Positions 41,207 to 49,919 of a stretch of DNA of 64,000 nucleotides are shown piece by piece. The translations under genes were made by a program, and so were the position numbers. The stretch comes from Chitinilyticum piscinae (GTDB taxonomy: Bacteria > Pseudomonadota > Gammaproteobacteria > Burkholderiales > Chitinibacteraceae), in the NCBI RefSeq assembly GCF_015223195.1, contig NZ_JADFUA010000004.1, positions 62,001-126,000 on the forward strand, written 5' to 3'. Each line of letters begins with the position of its first letter. The stretch's first letter is position 1. A model generated the notes under the pieces. That model was not told where the DNA came from. It worked only from the letters and a program-made list of their open reading frames with translations, and searched no databases.

Positions 41207-41767
41207 TCAGTAGCGGTATTCCGGCTCCTGACGCAACTGCCAGCGCAAGTCATCGCGCTTGCGCCGGTCATAACTTTGCTGACGGTTCAGGTCGTCCAGA
41301 TCCCGCAACCAGCGTCTGCGGTCTTTTTCATCCTTGGCGGTCGCGATTTTCTCTTCAAGCTTGCCGCGTTCGGTAGCCCGCTGTTCGATGCGCCTGTCCA
41401 GATCGTCCAGATCACGCTGCAGCCGGTAGCGTTCATAGCCACGCTGGTAGGCCGCCAGAAAAGCGGCCTGGTTTTCGGCCGGGCAGATATTGCCGCTCGC
41501 CGATCCGGCAAGGCCAACCCGATAGCCGTTTTCCGGCGTGCAATAGCTGCGCAATCCTTCAGTACGCCCGCGGTTATACAGATCCAGCCGTGGCTTGATA
41601 CCGAGTTCGGCGCAGGCTTCGGCGTGCTGCGCAATCTGTGAATCGCGGCCGGCCTGCCCGTCGCGCAGGCCGATGCCATACCAGTCGCCGGTGCGGCATT
41701 CACTTTCGCTCAGCGAGGCGCAGCCACTCAGCAGCGCCAGCAGGGACAAGGAAGCAAGACGCTTCAT
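41207..41767 (-). CDS. DUF2799 lipoprotein
   Basis: 186 residues. A lipobox LLSGCAS at the N-terminus predicts lipidation at Cys16. The middle matches DUF2799 (GDWYGIGLRDGQAG; YNRGRTEGLRSYC). The last ~75 residues are a highly charged coiled coil rich in Arg, Asp and Leu. Probably an outer-membrane lipoprotein of unknown role. Confidence 0.82.
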   Translation of the reverse strand: MKRLASLSLLALLSGCASLSESECRTGDWYGIGLRDGQAGRDSQIAQHAEACAELGIKPRLDLYNRGRTEGLRSYCTPENGYRVGLAGSASGNICPAENQAAFLAAYQRGYERYRLQRDLDDLDRRIEQRATERGKLEEKIATAKDEKDRRRWLRDLDDLNRQQSYDRRKRDDLRWQLRQEPEYRY

Positions 41768-41847
41768 GATGATCTCGCAATCGGCATTGGATAATGGTCA
41801 GTATGCATTTTCGAGCTGAACTCTGCCTGAATGCATCCGCTGCATGC

Positions 41848-43077
41848 TTACTGGCGTGCCATGCAGGTATCGAAACGCCCCTTTACCCGGTTGGCAAACC
41901 ACTCGGTGGTCAGCTTGCGGGTGATTTTCGGGCTTTTCAGGTCGATCTGCGGAATCCGTGCGCGTGGTAGCGCCTTGCCAGCCTGCTGGTCAGCCAGCGC
42001 AAAGACCTTCTGCCAGGTCGGGCTGCTGCCAAAGGCAACGGTTTTCTCCTGCTGCAGATCGCGCTGCATGGCCTCCGGGCTCAGGCCGAGCCTGGGTGCC
42101 AGCTTGCCCAGCGCCAGCAGTGTGCTGCTGGGCTGCCGGGACGGCTGGCCGTTCTCGTAGCGCAGCAGGTCACCATCCAGATCCATGCTGCCTCCGGTGA
42201 GCTGGTTCAGCGCGGCCTGGAAAGCGGCATTGCGGCTGGCATACCTGCCGGCGTTGAAGTCGGCAAAGTAATACACCATGTCGCGTCCGTACGGTGCCGG
42301 GTACTGCAGCAGGATGGCGATGCCGAAATAGGTGCCGCCGCGTCGGGTGAATACTTCGTCACGTACACTGCCGCGGCGTGGATAAGGGTAGGGCCAGACA
42401 TTCACATGCGATTCGGCAAAGGCCACGCTGACCTGCATGGGGCCGCCGGTACGGATCGGATTTTTCTGGGCAATCGGCAAGCCGATGCTGCGTGCTTCGC
42501 GCGCCAGATCCTGATACAGCGCATTCATTTCACGCTCGGTGCGCAGTGTGTCAATGCGTTCCTTGTAGCTGCGGCCATCTGGCGAAGGCTTGAGCAAGGC
42601 GGTCCTGACCGCCACCATCGGCAACTTGAAACGGTCCGCTTTTTCCTCGATTTCCTTCCACACTATGCGATCCAGCCCGGGTACGACCGGGTCACCCTGC
42701 CAGCTGGATTCCTGTTCGATCACGGCTGCTGCGGCGCAGAAATGCTCGGCGGTATAGGGAATCTTGAGGGCGGTGAATGCGTCCAGAATGTCTGCATTCC
42801 AGTCGTCACGATCCTTGATTTGCGCGGGCAGCAGGCGATTGAGCAGAGCCCGTGCTTCGGCTTCGCTGGGTGGTTTGCGCTGGGGCGTCGGGGTCGTCAC
42901 GGGGACTGGTGTTACGACAGGCACCGGCGTCGGAGTCACTGCTGGAACTGGTGTACTTGCCGGTATCGGTGTCGTGGCAGGTTCGGGACTGGGCTGCTCC
43001 GGGGTGATGGCCGGCGGTGATGTGGTGGCACAGGCCGTGAGCAGCAAAAGACCGGAGACAGACAGAATGCGGCGCAT
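41848..43077 (-). CDS. DUF1615 lipoprotein
   Basis: 409 residues. A lipobox LLTACAT is followed by a Pro/Thr/Val-rich linker of about 45 residues, then a globular domain with VIEQESSWQGDP, GGPMQVSVAFAE and ADFNAGRYASRNAAFQ. These recall lytic-transglycosylase-like folds (catalytic Glu in EQESSW, then GPMQV and AYNAG-like segments). It is the DUF1615 family. A cell-wall role is suggested but unproven. Confidence 0.78.
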   Translation of the reverse strand: MRRILSVSGLLLLTACATTSPPAITPEQPSPEPATTPIPASTPVPAVTPTPVPVVTPVPVTTPTPQRKPPSEAEARALLNRLLPAQIKDRDDWNADILDAFTALKIPYTAEHFCAAAAVIEQESSWQGDPVVPGLDRIVWKEIEEKADRFKLPMVAVRTALLKPSPDGRSYKERIDTLRTEREMNALYQDLAREARSIGLPIAQKNPIRTGGPMQVSVAFAESHVNVWPYPYPRRGSVRDEVFTRRGGTYFGIAILLQYPAPYGRDMVYYFADFNAGRYASRNAAFQAALNQLTGGSMDLDGDLLRYENGQPSRQPSSTLLALGKLAPRLGLSPEAMQRDLQQEKTVAFGSSPTWQKVFALADQQAGKALPRARIPQIDLKSPKITRKLTTEWFANRVKGRFDTCMARQ

Positions 43078-43221
43078 GATCGGAGCAGCTGTAAGAAGTG
43101 AAAGCGCGATTCTAGCGGTGGCATGTGCCGCAATGCGTGACCGAATGCACGCGTAAGGCTTGTTTTCACAAGGTCAAGCAGTTAGATTGCAGAAAAGCAT
43201 GTCATTTTGGAGATTGCCGTG

Positions 43222-43656
43222 ATGAAACGCGCAGCACTGCTGATCGGCCTGGCAGGTCTGGCCATGGCCGCACAGGCACAGATTTACACCTGGAAAGATG
43301 CCAATGGCGTAACCCAGTATTCGGATCAGCCGCCCCCGAAGGGAACCACTGGCAAGGTAGTCAACACCAAAGATGCTGCCGTTACAGCAGTTACGCCTCC
43401 AGCAGCCAAGCAGGGGGCTTCGGGCGCTGTTGCGGCATCTGCTCCAGCTGCTGCGGCACCGGCACCGGCTGCCGCCAAGAAAGATCCGAACGGGCCCGGT
43501 TGTGCGGACGCCCGCAAGCGGCTGGATTTCCTCAAGGGCTCGAAGCTCTACAAGAATGTGGCCAATGAAAAAGGCCAGATGGAATTCATCGACGAAGCCA
43601 AGAAGCAGGAAGAAATCCGCAAGCAGAACGAGTTTCTGGAAAAGAACTGTCAGTAA
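43222..43656 (+). CDS. DUF4124-domain periplasmic protein
   Basis: 144 residues with a signal peptide ending AAQAQ (about residue 20). The DUF4124 motif IYTWKDANGVTQYSDQPPP follows at once, then an Ala-rich linker and a charged helical C-terminus. TGGAGA at 43208-43213 fixes the ATG at 43222. Function unknown; the family is common in beta- and gammaproteobacteria. Confidence 0.82.
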   Translation: MKRAALLIGLAGLAMAAQAQIYTWKDANGVTQYSDQPPPKGTTGKVVNTKDAAVTAVTPPAAKQGASGAVAASAPAAAAPAPAAAKKDPNGPGCADARKRLDFLKGSKLYKNVANEKGQMEFIDEAKKQEEIRKQNEFLEKNCQ

Positions 43657-43674
43657 CACCAGTTTCTTTACAGC

Positions 43675-43702
43675 AAAAAGCCCGGCGATTGCCGGGCTTT
43701 TT
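43675..43702. terminator. Terminator between the DUF4124 gene and ybaB
   Basis: AAAAAGCCCGGC, loop GATT, GCCGGGCTTTTT; suits both convergent genes. Confidence 0.93.
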
Positions 43703-43716
43703 CGTGCGGATGGCGC

Positions 43717-44046
43717 TTAGAAGGGCAGCTTCATTCCCGGCGGCAGCGGCAGGCCGGCGGTCACGGAGGCCATGCGTTCCTGCGTGGTGCTTTCCACACG
43801 GCGCAGGGCGTCGTTAAACGCAGCAGCAATCAGGTCTTCCAGCATGTCCTTGTCATCGGAAAGCAGGCTGTCATCCAGTGCCACGCGCTTGACCACATGA
43901 CCGCAGGTCATGGTGATCTTGACCATGCCGGCACCGGACTGGCCTTCGACTTCGATCTGCGCCAGTTCGTCCTGCGCTTTCTTCATGTTTTCCTGCATTT
44001 TCTGGGCTTGCTGCATCATGGCGCCCAGGCCACCTTTACCGAACAT
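43717..44046 (-). CDS. ybaB: YbaB/EbfC nucleoid-associated protein
   Basis: 109 residues. The start [21 protein letters not shown], the centre [20 protein letters not shown] and the C-terminal LPPGMKLPF are typical. Small dimeric DNA-binding protein, almost always downstream of dnaX, as here (53 bp gap). Confidence 0.95.
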   Translation of the reverse strand: MFGKGGLGAMMQQAQKMQENMKKAQDELAQIEVEGQSGAGMVKITMTCGHVVKRVALDDSLLSDDKDMLEDLIAAAFNDALRRVESTTQERMASVTAGLPLPPGMKLPF

Positions 44047-44099
44047 GGCTTACTCCTTGGTGTTGATGGTGCCGGCATTCGCGGCCGGCGCGGGGTTGC

Positions 44100-45818
44100 T
44101 TAAACGGGGCGAATCGAATCGGCGATCACGGTGCCGCCAAAATCCTGAACCAGTGTCTGAACAAACGGGTCATTCTGGATGCTTTCGATGGCGGCATCCT
44201 GCCGCGCGGCACGCTCGCGCTGCGCAATCTGCGCCGGCGTTTCCGCGGTGGCCTGCTGGATGTCGACGCGGATCTGCTGCGGGCGGCCGAAATACTCGCT
44301 GATGGCTTCGCGCAGCTTTTCCTGGAAGTCGCGGGTGGCAACGGCCTGATGCTCCGCGGCAACCCGCAGGTAGTAGCAATCGTCAGCATAATTCAGCAGC
44401 TCGGCATGTTGTGCCAGCATACCGGCCGCGCCAAGTCGTAATTGCGCGAGCAGGCCCGGCCAGTCACCGTCAAAGGTGCTGGGCCGGGGAGTAGGCTCAG
44501 GCTTGATTTCCGGGGTATTGTCCGGTGGGCTTTGTTCCTGCTGCTCTGTGGCTACATACCCATCATTTTTCTCGGGTGCGGCCATGCGCACCGGAATCAT
44601 GCCGGGCTGCATGGCGGGTGCCGACTCGGCCGCTGGCGCTGTTTCAACTGCGGCAGCGGGAGCGCTACTCACGTTCGCTGCAGTGCTGGCTGCCTGCGTC
44701 GCATGGCCAGTGGCTGCCGGCAGGCGGCTGGCCGGAACCGGGGCAAAGGCCAGCATGCGCAGCAGGGTCATGGTAAAGCCGGCATACTCGTCGGGGGCCA
44801 GCGCAAGATCGTTGCGGCCGTGAATGGCAATCTGGTAATACAGCTGCATGTCTTCAGGGCTGCAGGCGGCAGCAATGCGCAGCAGGTCGTCGCGGATGGG
44901 CAGATCGTCGGCGATGGCCGCTGGCACCAGTTGCGCCAGCGAGATCTGGTGCAGCAGATGCGCCAGCTCCTGCAGTGCCGCATCGTAGGAGAGCCCGCGC
45001 GCGGCAATCGCATTCGCGCCGGCCAGCAGCCGAGCGCCATCCTGCGCGATCAGCGCATCCAGCAATTCAAACAGATACGATTGATCCACCGCGCCCAGCA
45101 TGGCGCGCACACCGGCTTCTTCGACCTGGCCGGCACCATAGGCAATGGCCTGATCCAGCAGCGACAAAGCGTCGCGCATCGAGCCATGCGCGGCGTGGCC
45201 AAGCAGGTTGAGTGCACCGGCTTCGTAAGTGATCTGCTCGGTATCGAGCACGCGCCCGAGGTGAAAGATCACCTGTTGCGGCGTCATGTTGCGCAGCGAG
45301 AACTGCAGACAGCGCGACAGCACCGTGACCGGCACTTTTTGTGGATCGGTGGTCGCGAGGATGAATTTCACATGGCCAGGAGGTTCTTCGAGCGTTTTCA
45401 GCATCGCATTGAAGGCACTTTTCGAGAGCATGTGCACTTCATCGATGATATAGACCTTGAAGCGGCCGGCGGTGGGCGAATACTGCGCGTTGTCGAGCAC
45501 TTCGCGGATATTGTCGATGCCGGTGTTCGATGCGGCATCGATTTCCAGCAGGTCGACAAAGCGGCCCGCATCGATCTGCGTGCACGCCGAGCAAACTCCG
45601 CAGGGCTCGGCAGTGACGCCGGTTTCGCAGTTGAGCGCCTTGGCCATGATGCGCGCAATGGTGGTTTTGCCCACCCCGCGAGTGCCGGTCAATAGATACG
45701 CGTGGTGCAGGCGTTCATTGGCAAACGCGTTGGCGAGTGCCTTGATGACATGTTCCTGCCCGACGAGCTGGGCAAAATTGCGGGGGCGCCATTTGCGCGC
45801 GAGTACTTGATAGGCCAT
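44100..45818 (-). CDS. dnaX: DNA polymerase III subunits gamma/tau
   Basis: 572 residues. Clamp-loader ATPase: YQVLARKWRPRNFAQLVGQEHV at the start, Walker A in GTRGVGKTTIAR, the zinc-binding cysteines (CGVCSAC), DEVHMLS (Walker B) and a sensor region. After about residue 370 a low-complexity Ala/Pro/Glu linker leads to the tau-specific C-terminus. The start at 45818 matches the family; the frame stays open far upstream to 46244. No E. coli-like A AAA AAG slippery heptamer was seen, so separate gamma production is not indicated. Confidence 0.96.
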   Translation of the reverse strand: MAYQVLARKWRPRNFAQLVGQEHVIKALANAFANERLHHAYLLTGTRGVGKTTIARIMAKALNCETGVTAEPCGVCSACTQIDAGRFVDLLEIDAASNTGIDNIREVLDNAQYSPTAGRFKVYIIDEVHMLSKSAFNAMLKTLEEPPGHVKFILATTDPQKVPVTVLSRCLQFSLRNMTPQQVIFHLGRVLDTEQITYEAGALNLLGHAAHGSMRDALSLLDQAIAYGAGQVEEAGVRAMLGAVDQSYLFELLDALIAQDGARLLAGANAIAARGLSYDAALQELAHLLHQISLAQLVPAAIADDLPIRDDLLRIAAACSPEDMQLYYQIAIHGRNDLALAPDEYAGFTMTLLRMLAFAPVPASRLPAATGHATQAASTAANVSSAPAAAVETAPAAESAPAMQPGMIPVRMAAPEKNDGYVATEQQEQSPPDNTPEIKPEPTPRPSTFDGDWPGLLAQLRLGAAGMLAQHAELLNYADDCYYLRVAAEHQAVATRDFQEKLREAISEYFGRPQQIRVDIQQATAETPAQIAQRERAARQDAAIESIQNDPFVQTLVQDFGGTVIADSIRPV

Positions 45819-46010
45819 GGCGGCGATTCTAGCAGAATGCGCCAGGAACATCGCAGCTGTGCGAAATGTGCCGCAGCAGCCGTGGGCGGATTGCGACGGC
45901 AGTGCGGTGCGCATGTACCATAGCGGGCATTTGCGGGGTGACATCGTCTGGCTGTTAGCACCAGCGAATGTGAAACCGTGTCGCCCGCAGCCTGTCAACA
46001 AGGAACCAGC

Positions 46011-46220
46011 ATGAGCCTGCCTGATCCGATTGATCTGCCTGACGGCGACCCGATGCCGCAACCACCGATCGAGCCCCCGCTGGAAGCGTGCTGCACCAGC
46101 GGCTGTAACCCCTGCATCTTCGACACCTATTCCGAAGACCTGCAGCAATATCGCCGTGACCTGCTGGCCTGGCAGGCTCGCCACCCGAATCCAGCCCCGA
46201 CGGAGAACCCGGCATGCTGA
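46011..46220 (+). CDS. Oxidoreductase-like domain small protein
   Basis: 69 residues. The cysteine-rich core CCTSGCNPCIFDTYSEDLQQY matches the short Oxidored-like family (Pfam PF09791). AAGGAA at 46000-46005 fixes the ATG. Its last codons overlap the start of dacB (ATGCTGA). Function unknown; the clustered cysteines suggest metal or Fe-S binding. Confidence 0.75.
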   Translation: MSLPDPIDLPDGDPMPQPPIEPPLEACCTSGCNPCIFDTYSEDLQQYRRDLLAWQARHPNPAPTENPAC

Positions 46221-47644
46221 TCCGTACCCTGTTTGCTGGCGCATTGCTGGCGTCTTCTGTTCTGGTTACTGCAGCCGGTCTGCCCGGCAGTGTGCAGCAA
46301 AGCCTGAAAGCCACCGGCTTGCCGGCCGATGCACTGGGTGTTGCCGTGCTGCCGCTGGATGGCGGCAAGGCCTTTTATCATCGGGCTGACGAAAGCATGC
46401 GCCCGGCTTCGACGATGAAGCTGGTCACGACCTGGGCCGGACTGAACCTGCTGGGGCCGACCTGGAGCTGGCAGACCGAGCTGTTGGCCGATCGCAAGCC
46501 GGTAAACGGCGTACTGGAAGGCAATCTGTACCTGCGTGGCAGTGGTGACCCCAAGCTGACGATCGAGCGCATGTGGCTGCTGGTGCGCGAGCTGCGCAAT
46601 GCCGGTGTCGAGGATATCCGCGGCTCGCTTGTGCTCGATGGCAGTGCCTTCGGCGAGCTGGCTTTTCCTCAGGAATATGACGATGACGGCGACAGCGAGC
46701 GGGCCTTCCTGGTGCCGCCGGATGCACTGCTCAGCAACTTCCGCACGGTGCGGGTAACATTCGACAGCACCGGCGACAAGGTCAAACTGGTGACCGAGCC
46801 TCCGCTGAACCAGGTGCGCGTGAGCAACGATCTGGCCATCGGTAGCGGCGGTGACTGCGTCAGCTGGTCGCGCCGTGTGCAGCAGCGCTTCGGGCAGGTG
46901 AGCGGCACGCAATTCATTGTCCAGTTCATCGGTGAAATGCCGCCGGGCTGCAAGGCTGAACGTTATGTGCCGGTACTCAATGCCCGTGAATACACGCAGG
47001 CGCTGTTCTGGTACCTGTGGTACGGCCAGGGCGGCAAGGGTTCGTCGCTGACCGAAAAACCCGCAGGCAAGGTCGTACCCGACAACGCCATTGTGCTCGC
47101 CAGTACACGCTCCCCCGATCTGGTCGCCAACATCCGCGACATCAACAAGTTCAGTAATAACGTCATGGCAAGGCAGCTCTTCCTTACCGTCGGTGCTCAG
47201 CGCGGCAAGGGCGGCGCGACCGATGCGGCTGCCGCGCAGGTCATTGCCGGCTGGCTGGCCGGGCAGGGCATCACCGCCCCCGAACTGGTGCTGGAGAATG
47301 GCTCGGGCCTGTCGCGCAGCGAGCGCATTTCCCCGCGCCACATGGCCGATATGCTGCAAGGTGCCTGGCGCAGCCCCTGGGCCGCCGAATTTGTTGCTTC
47401 GCTGCCGCTGGTCGGCATGGACGGCACAATGCGCAAACGCCTGACCGGGGCCGATGAAGCCGGCCGGGCCCACATCAAGACCGGCACCTTGCGCGATGTG
47501 CGTGCGGTTGCCGGCTTCGTGCAGGACGACAAGGGCCGCAACTGGGTGGTCGTGGGGATGCTCAACCACGCCGATGCGGTGAAAGGTGCGCCGGTACTGG
47601 ACGCGCTGATCCGTAGTGTGCAGAAGGGCGAATTCCGACAGTAA
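46214..47644 (+). CDS. dacB: D-alanyl-D-alanine carboxypeptidase/endopeptidase (PBP4)
   Basis: 476 residues with a signal peptide ending near LVTAAG. The three penicillin-binding motifs are present: S66TMK, SNN in KFSNNVMARQL, and KTG in HIKTGTL. PBP4/DacB trims or cleaves peptidoglycan cross-links in the periplasm. The start overlaps the previous gene's stop. Confidence 0.94.
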   Translation: MLIRTLFAGALLASSVLVTAAGLPGSVQQSLKATGLPADALGVAVLPLDGGKAFYHRADESMRPASTMKLVTTWAGLNLLGPTWSWQTELLADRKPVNGVLEGNLYLRGSGDPKLTIERMWLLVRELRNAGVEDIRGSLVLDGSAFGELAFPQEYDDDGDSERAFLVPPDALLSNFRTVRVTFDSTGDKVKLVTEPPLNQVRVSNDLAIGSGGDCVSWSRRVQQRFGQVSGTQFIVQFIGEMPPGCKAERYVPVLNAREYTQALFWYLWYGQGGKGSSLTEKPAGKVVPDNAIVLASTRSPDLVANIRDINKFSNNVMARQLFLTVGAQRGKGGATDAAAAQVIAGWLAGQGITAPELVLENGSGLSRSERISPRHMADMLQGAWRSPWAAEFVASLPLVGMDGTMRKRLTGADEAGRAHIKTGTLRDVRAVAGFVQDDKGRNWVVVGMLNHADAVKGAPVLDALIRSVQKGEFRQ

Positions 47645-47901
47645 CGCAGCAGTGTGGGTATTGCCGTGCAGCTCATGCAGGCAAAGGATTGTGCGTTAGA
47701 GGGTGGCCGGGTATGGAGTTGAATCCGGCATTTCCCGTGCATGAAAGCCATTGATCCATGAGGGGTGCCCGGTCTCTTTACGGTATTGGCTCGACGACTG
47801 TCCATTCGCCATCCGCTTTTACGCAATCGGCTGGCGAGCGCTGCTGGTGCGCACTAGGGTGCAGACACGGAGCATCGGTCTGCTCTGCTGGAGGTGCCAC
47901 T

Positions 47902-48705
47902 ATGGATCGCGCAGCGTTTTTCCGGGAATTGTGGCTGCACTATGCCGCGCTCACGCCGCAGGCGCCGGTGATCCGGGCGCTGTTTGGCGGGGAGACGGTG
48001 ATCAATGACCATGTGGCCTTTCGCACCTTTGCGGCGACGCCGCTGGCGCTGGATAAGCTGGAGCCCAGGCTGCTGGCACTGGGCTATCGCCGCCATGCTC
48101 CGTATGCCTTTCCCGACAAACATCTGGCCGCATGGGGCTATGTCTGTGACGAGGACCCCGATGCGCCGCTGGTGTTTTTGTCCGAGCTGGATGTCACGGC
48201 GCTGAGCCCCGCCAGCCAGGCCATTCTGGCGCCGCTGCTGGCGGCGATTCCGCCACAGGCGGCCACACATGCGCAGGTATTCTGCGAGGGGCCGATGTGG
48301 CCGGGCCTCGCTAGCCAGGATTACGAGGCGCTGGCGCAGGAAAGCGAATACGCAGCCTGGCTGGCTGTGCATGGCATGACGGCCAATCATTTCACGATTG
48401 CGGTACACCGGCTTGATCCGCTGCTGACATTGTCCGAGGTGTGCGAGCAGGTTCAGGCAGCAGGATTTGCGCTGAATACCTCGGGCGGGATGATCAAGGG
48501 CACGCCGGTCGAGCTCTTGGAGCAGGCCAGCACGCTGGCCGACCGGCAAAAGCACAGTTTTGCCGATGGTGTCTGCCTGAGTGTGCCGACCTGTTATTAC
48601 GAATTTGCCCGGCGCTATCCGGCGGCAGATGGCCGGCTCTATCAGGGTTTTGTTGCAGCCAGTGCCAGCCGGATTTTCGAATCGACAGACCGGAGGCCAA
48701 CATGA
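47902..48705 (+). CDS. DUF1338 protein, likely 2-oxoadipate dioxygenase/decarboxylase (HglS-like)
   Basis: 267 residues. DUF1338 motifs VINDHVAFRTFA and TANHFTIAVHRL carry the two histidines, and a later Glu (YYEFARRY) may complete the Fe(II) site. The family includes HglS/YdcJ and plant FLO7, which turn 2-oxoadipate into 2-hydroxyglutarate. This copy is shorter than bacterial HglS (about 460 residues). GGAGGT at 47890-47895 fixes the ATG. It overlaps the next gene by ATGA, and both neighbours fit lysine breakdown. Confidence 0.8.
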   Translation: MDRAAFFRELWLHYAALTPQAPVIRALFGGETVINDHVAFRTFAATPLALDKLEPRLLALGYRRHAPYAFPDKHLAAWGYVCDEDPDAPLVFLSELDVTALSPASQAILAPLLAAIPPQAATHAQVFCEGPMWPGLASQDYEALAQESEYAAWLAVHGMTANHFTIAVHRLDPLLTLSEVCEQVQAAGFALNTSGGMIKGTPVELLEQASTLADRQKHSFADGVCLSVPTCYYEFARRYPAADGRLYQGFVAASASRIFESTDRRPT

Positions 48706-49820
48706 CGCCGCTTTTGATCATCGGTGCCGGCAAGATCGGCGCCAGCCTGGCGCGGTTGCTGGCGGATTGTGGCGATTACGCCGTGACGGTGGGAGATCGG
48801 GACGCCGAAGCCTTGATTCGCCTGAGCCAGCATTGCGAAGTCCAGACCCGCGTACTGAATGTGCGAGATCCGGTCGCCCTGGCCGAGGCCATGCAGGGGC
48901 AGCATGCCGTGATTTCGGCCGCCAGCTTTGATGTGAATACCCGGATTGCCCGGGCGGCGCTGGGCGCAGGGATCAGCTATTTCGATCTGACCGAGGATGT
49001 CGCGACCACGCAGGCAATCCGCCGCATGGCCGCATCCAGCCGGGCGGGGCAGGTGTTCATGCCGCAATGCGGGCTGGCGCCGGGGTTTATCGGCATTCTG
49101 GCGGCCGACATCGCCAGCCGTTTCAGCGAGATTGATACGGTGAAGATGCGCGTCGGGGCCTTGCCGCAGTATCCGGACAACCGCATCAAGTACAACCTGA
49201 CCTGGTCCACCGACGGGCTGATCAATGAATACTGCAATGCCTGCGAGGCCATCCGCCACGGACGGCTGACCACAGTGCATGCGCTGGAAGGGCTGGAGCA
49301 TTTTGCGCTGGACGGGCTGGAGTACGAGGCCTTCAACACCTCGGGCGGGCTGGGCACGCTGTGCGAAACGCTGGCCGGCCAGGTGCAGGAAATGGACTAC
49401 AAGACCGTTCGCTATCCCGGCCACCGCGACCTGATCGATTTTCTGGTCAATGGTCTGCGGCTGGGTCGCGACCGCGCACACCGGCAGATGCTGAAGAAAA
49501 TCCTCGAAGAGGCTGTGCCGATCACGCTGCAGGATCTGGTGCTTGTCGTTGTATCCGTTTCCGGCCAGCTGGACGGGCAATTCCGCCAGATCAGCGATGC
49601 CCGCAAAATTTACCACAGCAGTTATCACGGCCAGCCCTGGAGCGCGATCCAATTGACCACCGCAGCAAGCGCGGCAGCGGTGATCGATCTGCATCTGGCT
49701 GGCCAGCTGCCCGATACCGGCTTTATCCGGCAGGAAGATGTACGGCTGATGGATTTCCTGGCCAACCGCTTTGGTCGTCATTACGACGTGCCGCGGCTGG
49801 CTGAGGAAATTCCGGTATGA
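48702..49820 (+). CDS. Saccharopine dehydrogenase-family oxidoreductase (lysine 6-dehydrogenase or saccharopine dehydrogenase)
   Basis: 372 residues. An N-terminal NAD(P) fold (IIGAGKIGASLARLLADCG) is followed by the catalytic-domain segments MPQCGLAPGFIGIL and RVGALPQYPDNRIKYNLTWST. The length is like lysine 6-dehydrogenase (about 370-390) and also like the stand-alone saccharopine dehydrogenase. With no lysine-ketoglutarate reductase nearby, direct oxidation of lysine to allysine is attractive. GGAGG at 48692-48696 supports the ATG at 48702. Confidence 0.75.
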   Translation: MTPLLIIGAGKIGASLARLLADCGDYAVTVGDRDAEALIRLSQHCEVQTRVLNVRDPVALAEAMQGQHAVISAASFDVNTRIARAALGAGISYFDLTEDVATTQAIRRMAASSRAGQVFMPQCGLAPGFIGILAADIASRFSEIDTVKMRVGALPQYPDNRIKYNLTWSTDGLINEYCNACEAIRHGRLTTVHALEGLEHFALDGLEYEAFNTSGGLGTLCETLAGQVQEMDYKTVRYPGHRDLIDFLVNGLRLGRDRAHRQMLKKILEEAVPITLQDLVLVVVSVSGQLDGQFRQISDARKIYHSSYHGQPWSAIQLTTAASAAAVIDLHLAGQLPDTGFIRQEDVRLMDFLANRFGRHYDVPRLAEEIPV

Positions 49821-49919
49821 ATGCTGGTGGGCCGGGTATTTGGTGAGCTGTTCCAGCCAGTATGGCGGGCTGTCGTAGCTGGCAGGTGTTATTCAGGTTG
49901 TATGGCAAGAGGGGGCAGC

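Noticed and set aside
44540-44575. Run of five A in dnaX as a programmed frameshift site
   Set aside because: In frame it reads GAG AAA AAT, not the A AAA AAG heptamer, and no stem-loop or early stop in the -1 frame is evident.
45819-46010. Possible SRP 4.5S RNA upstream of dnaX
   Set aside because: I looked for the conserved SRP core on both strands and did not see it.
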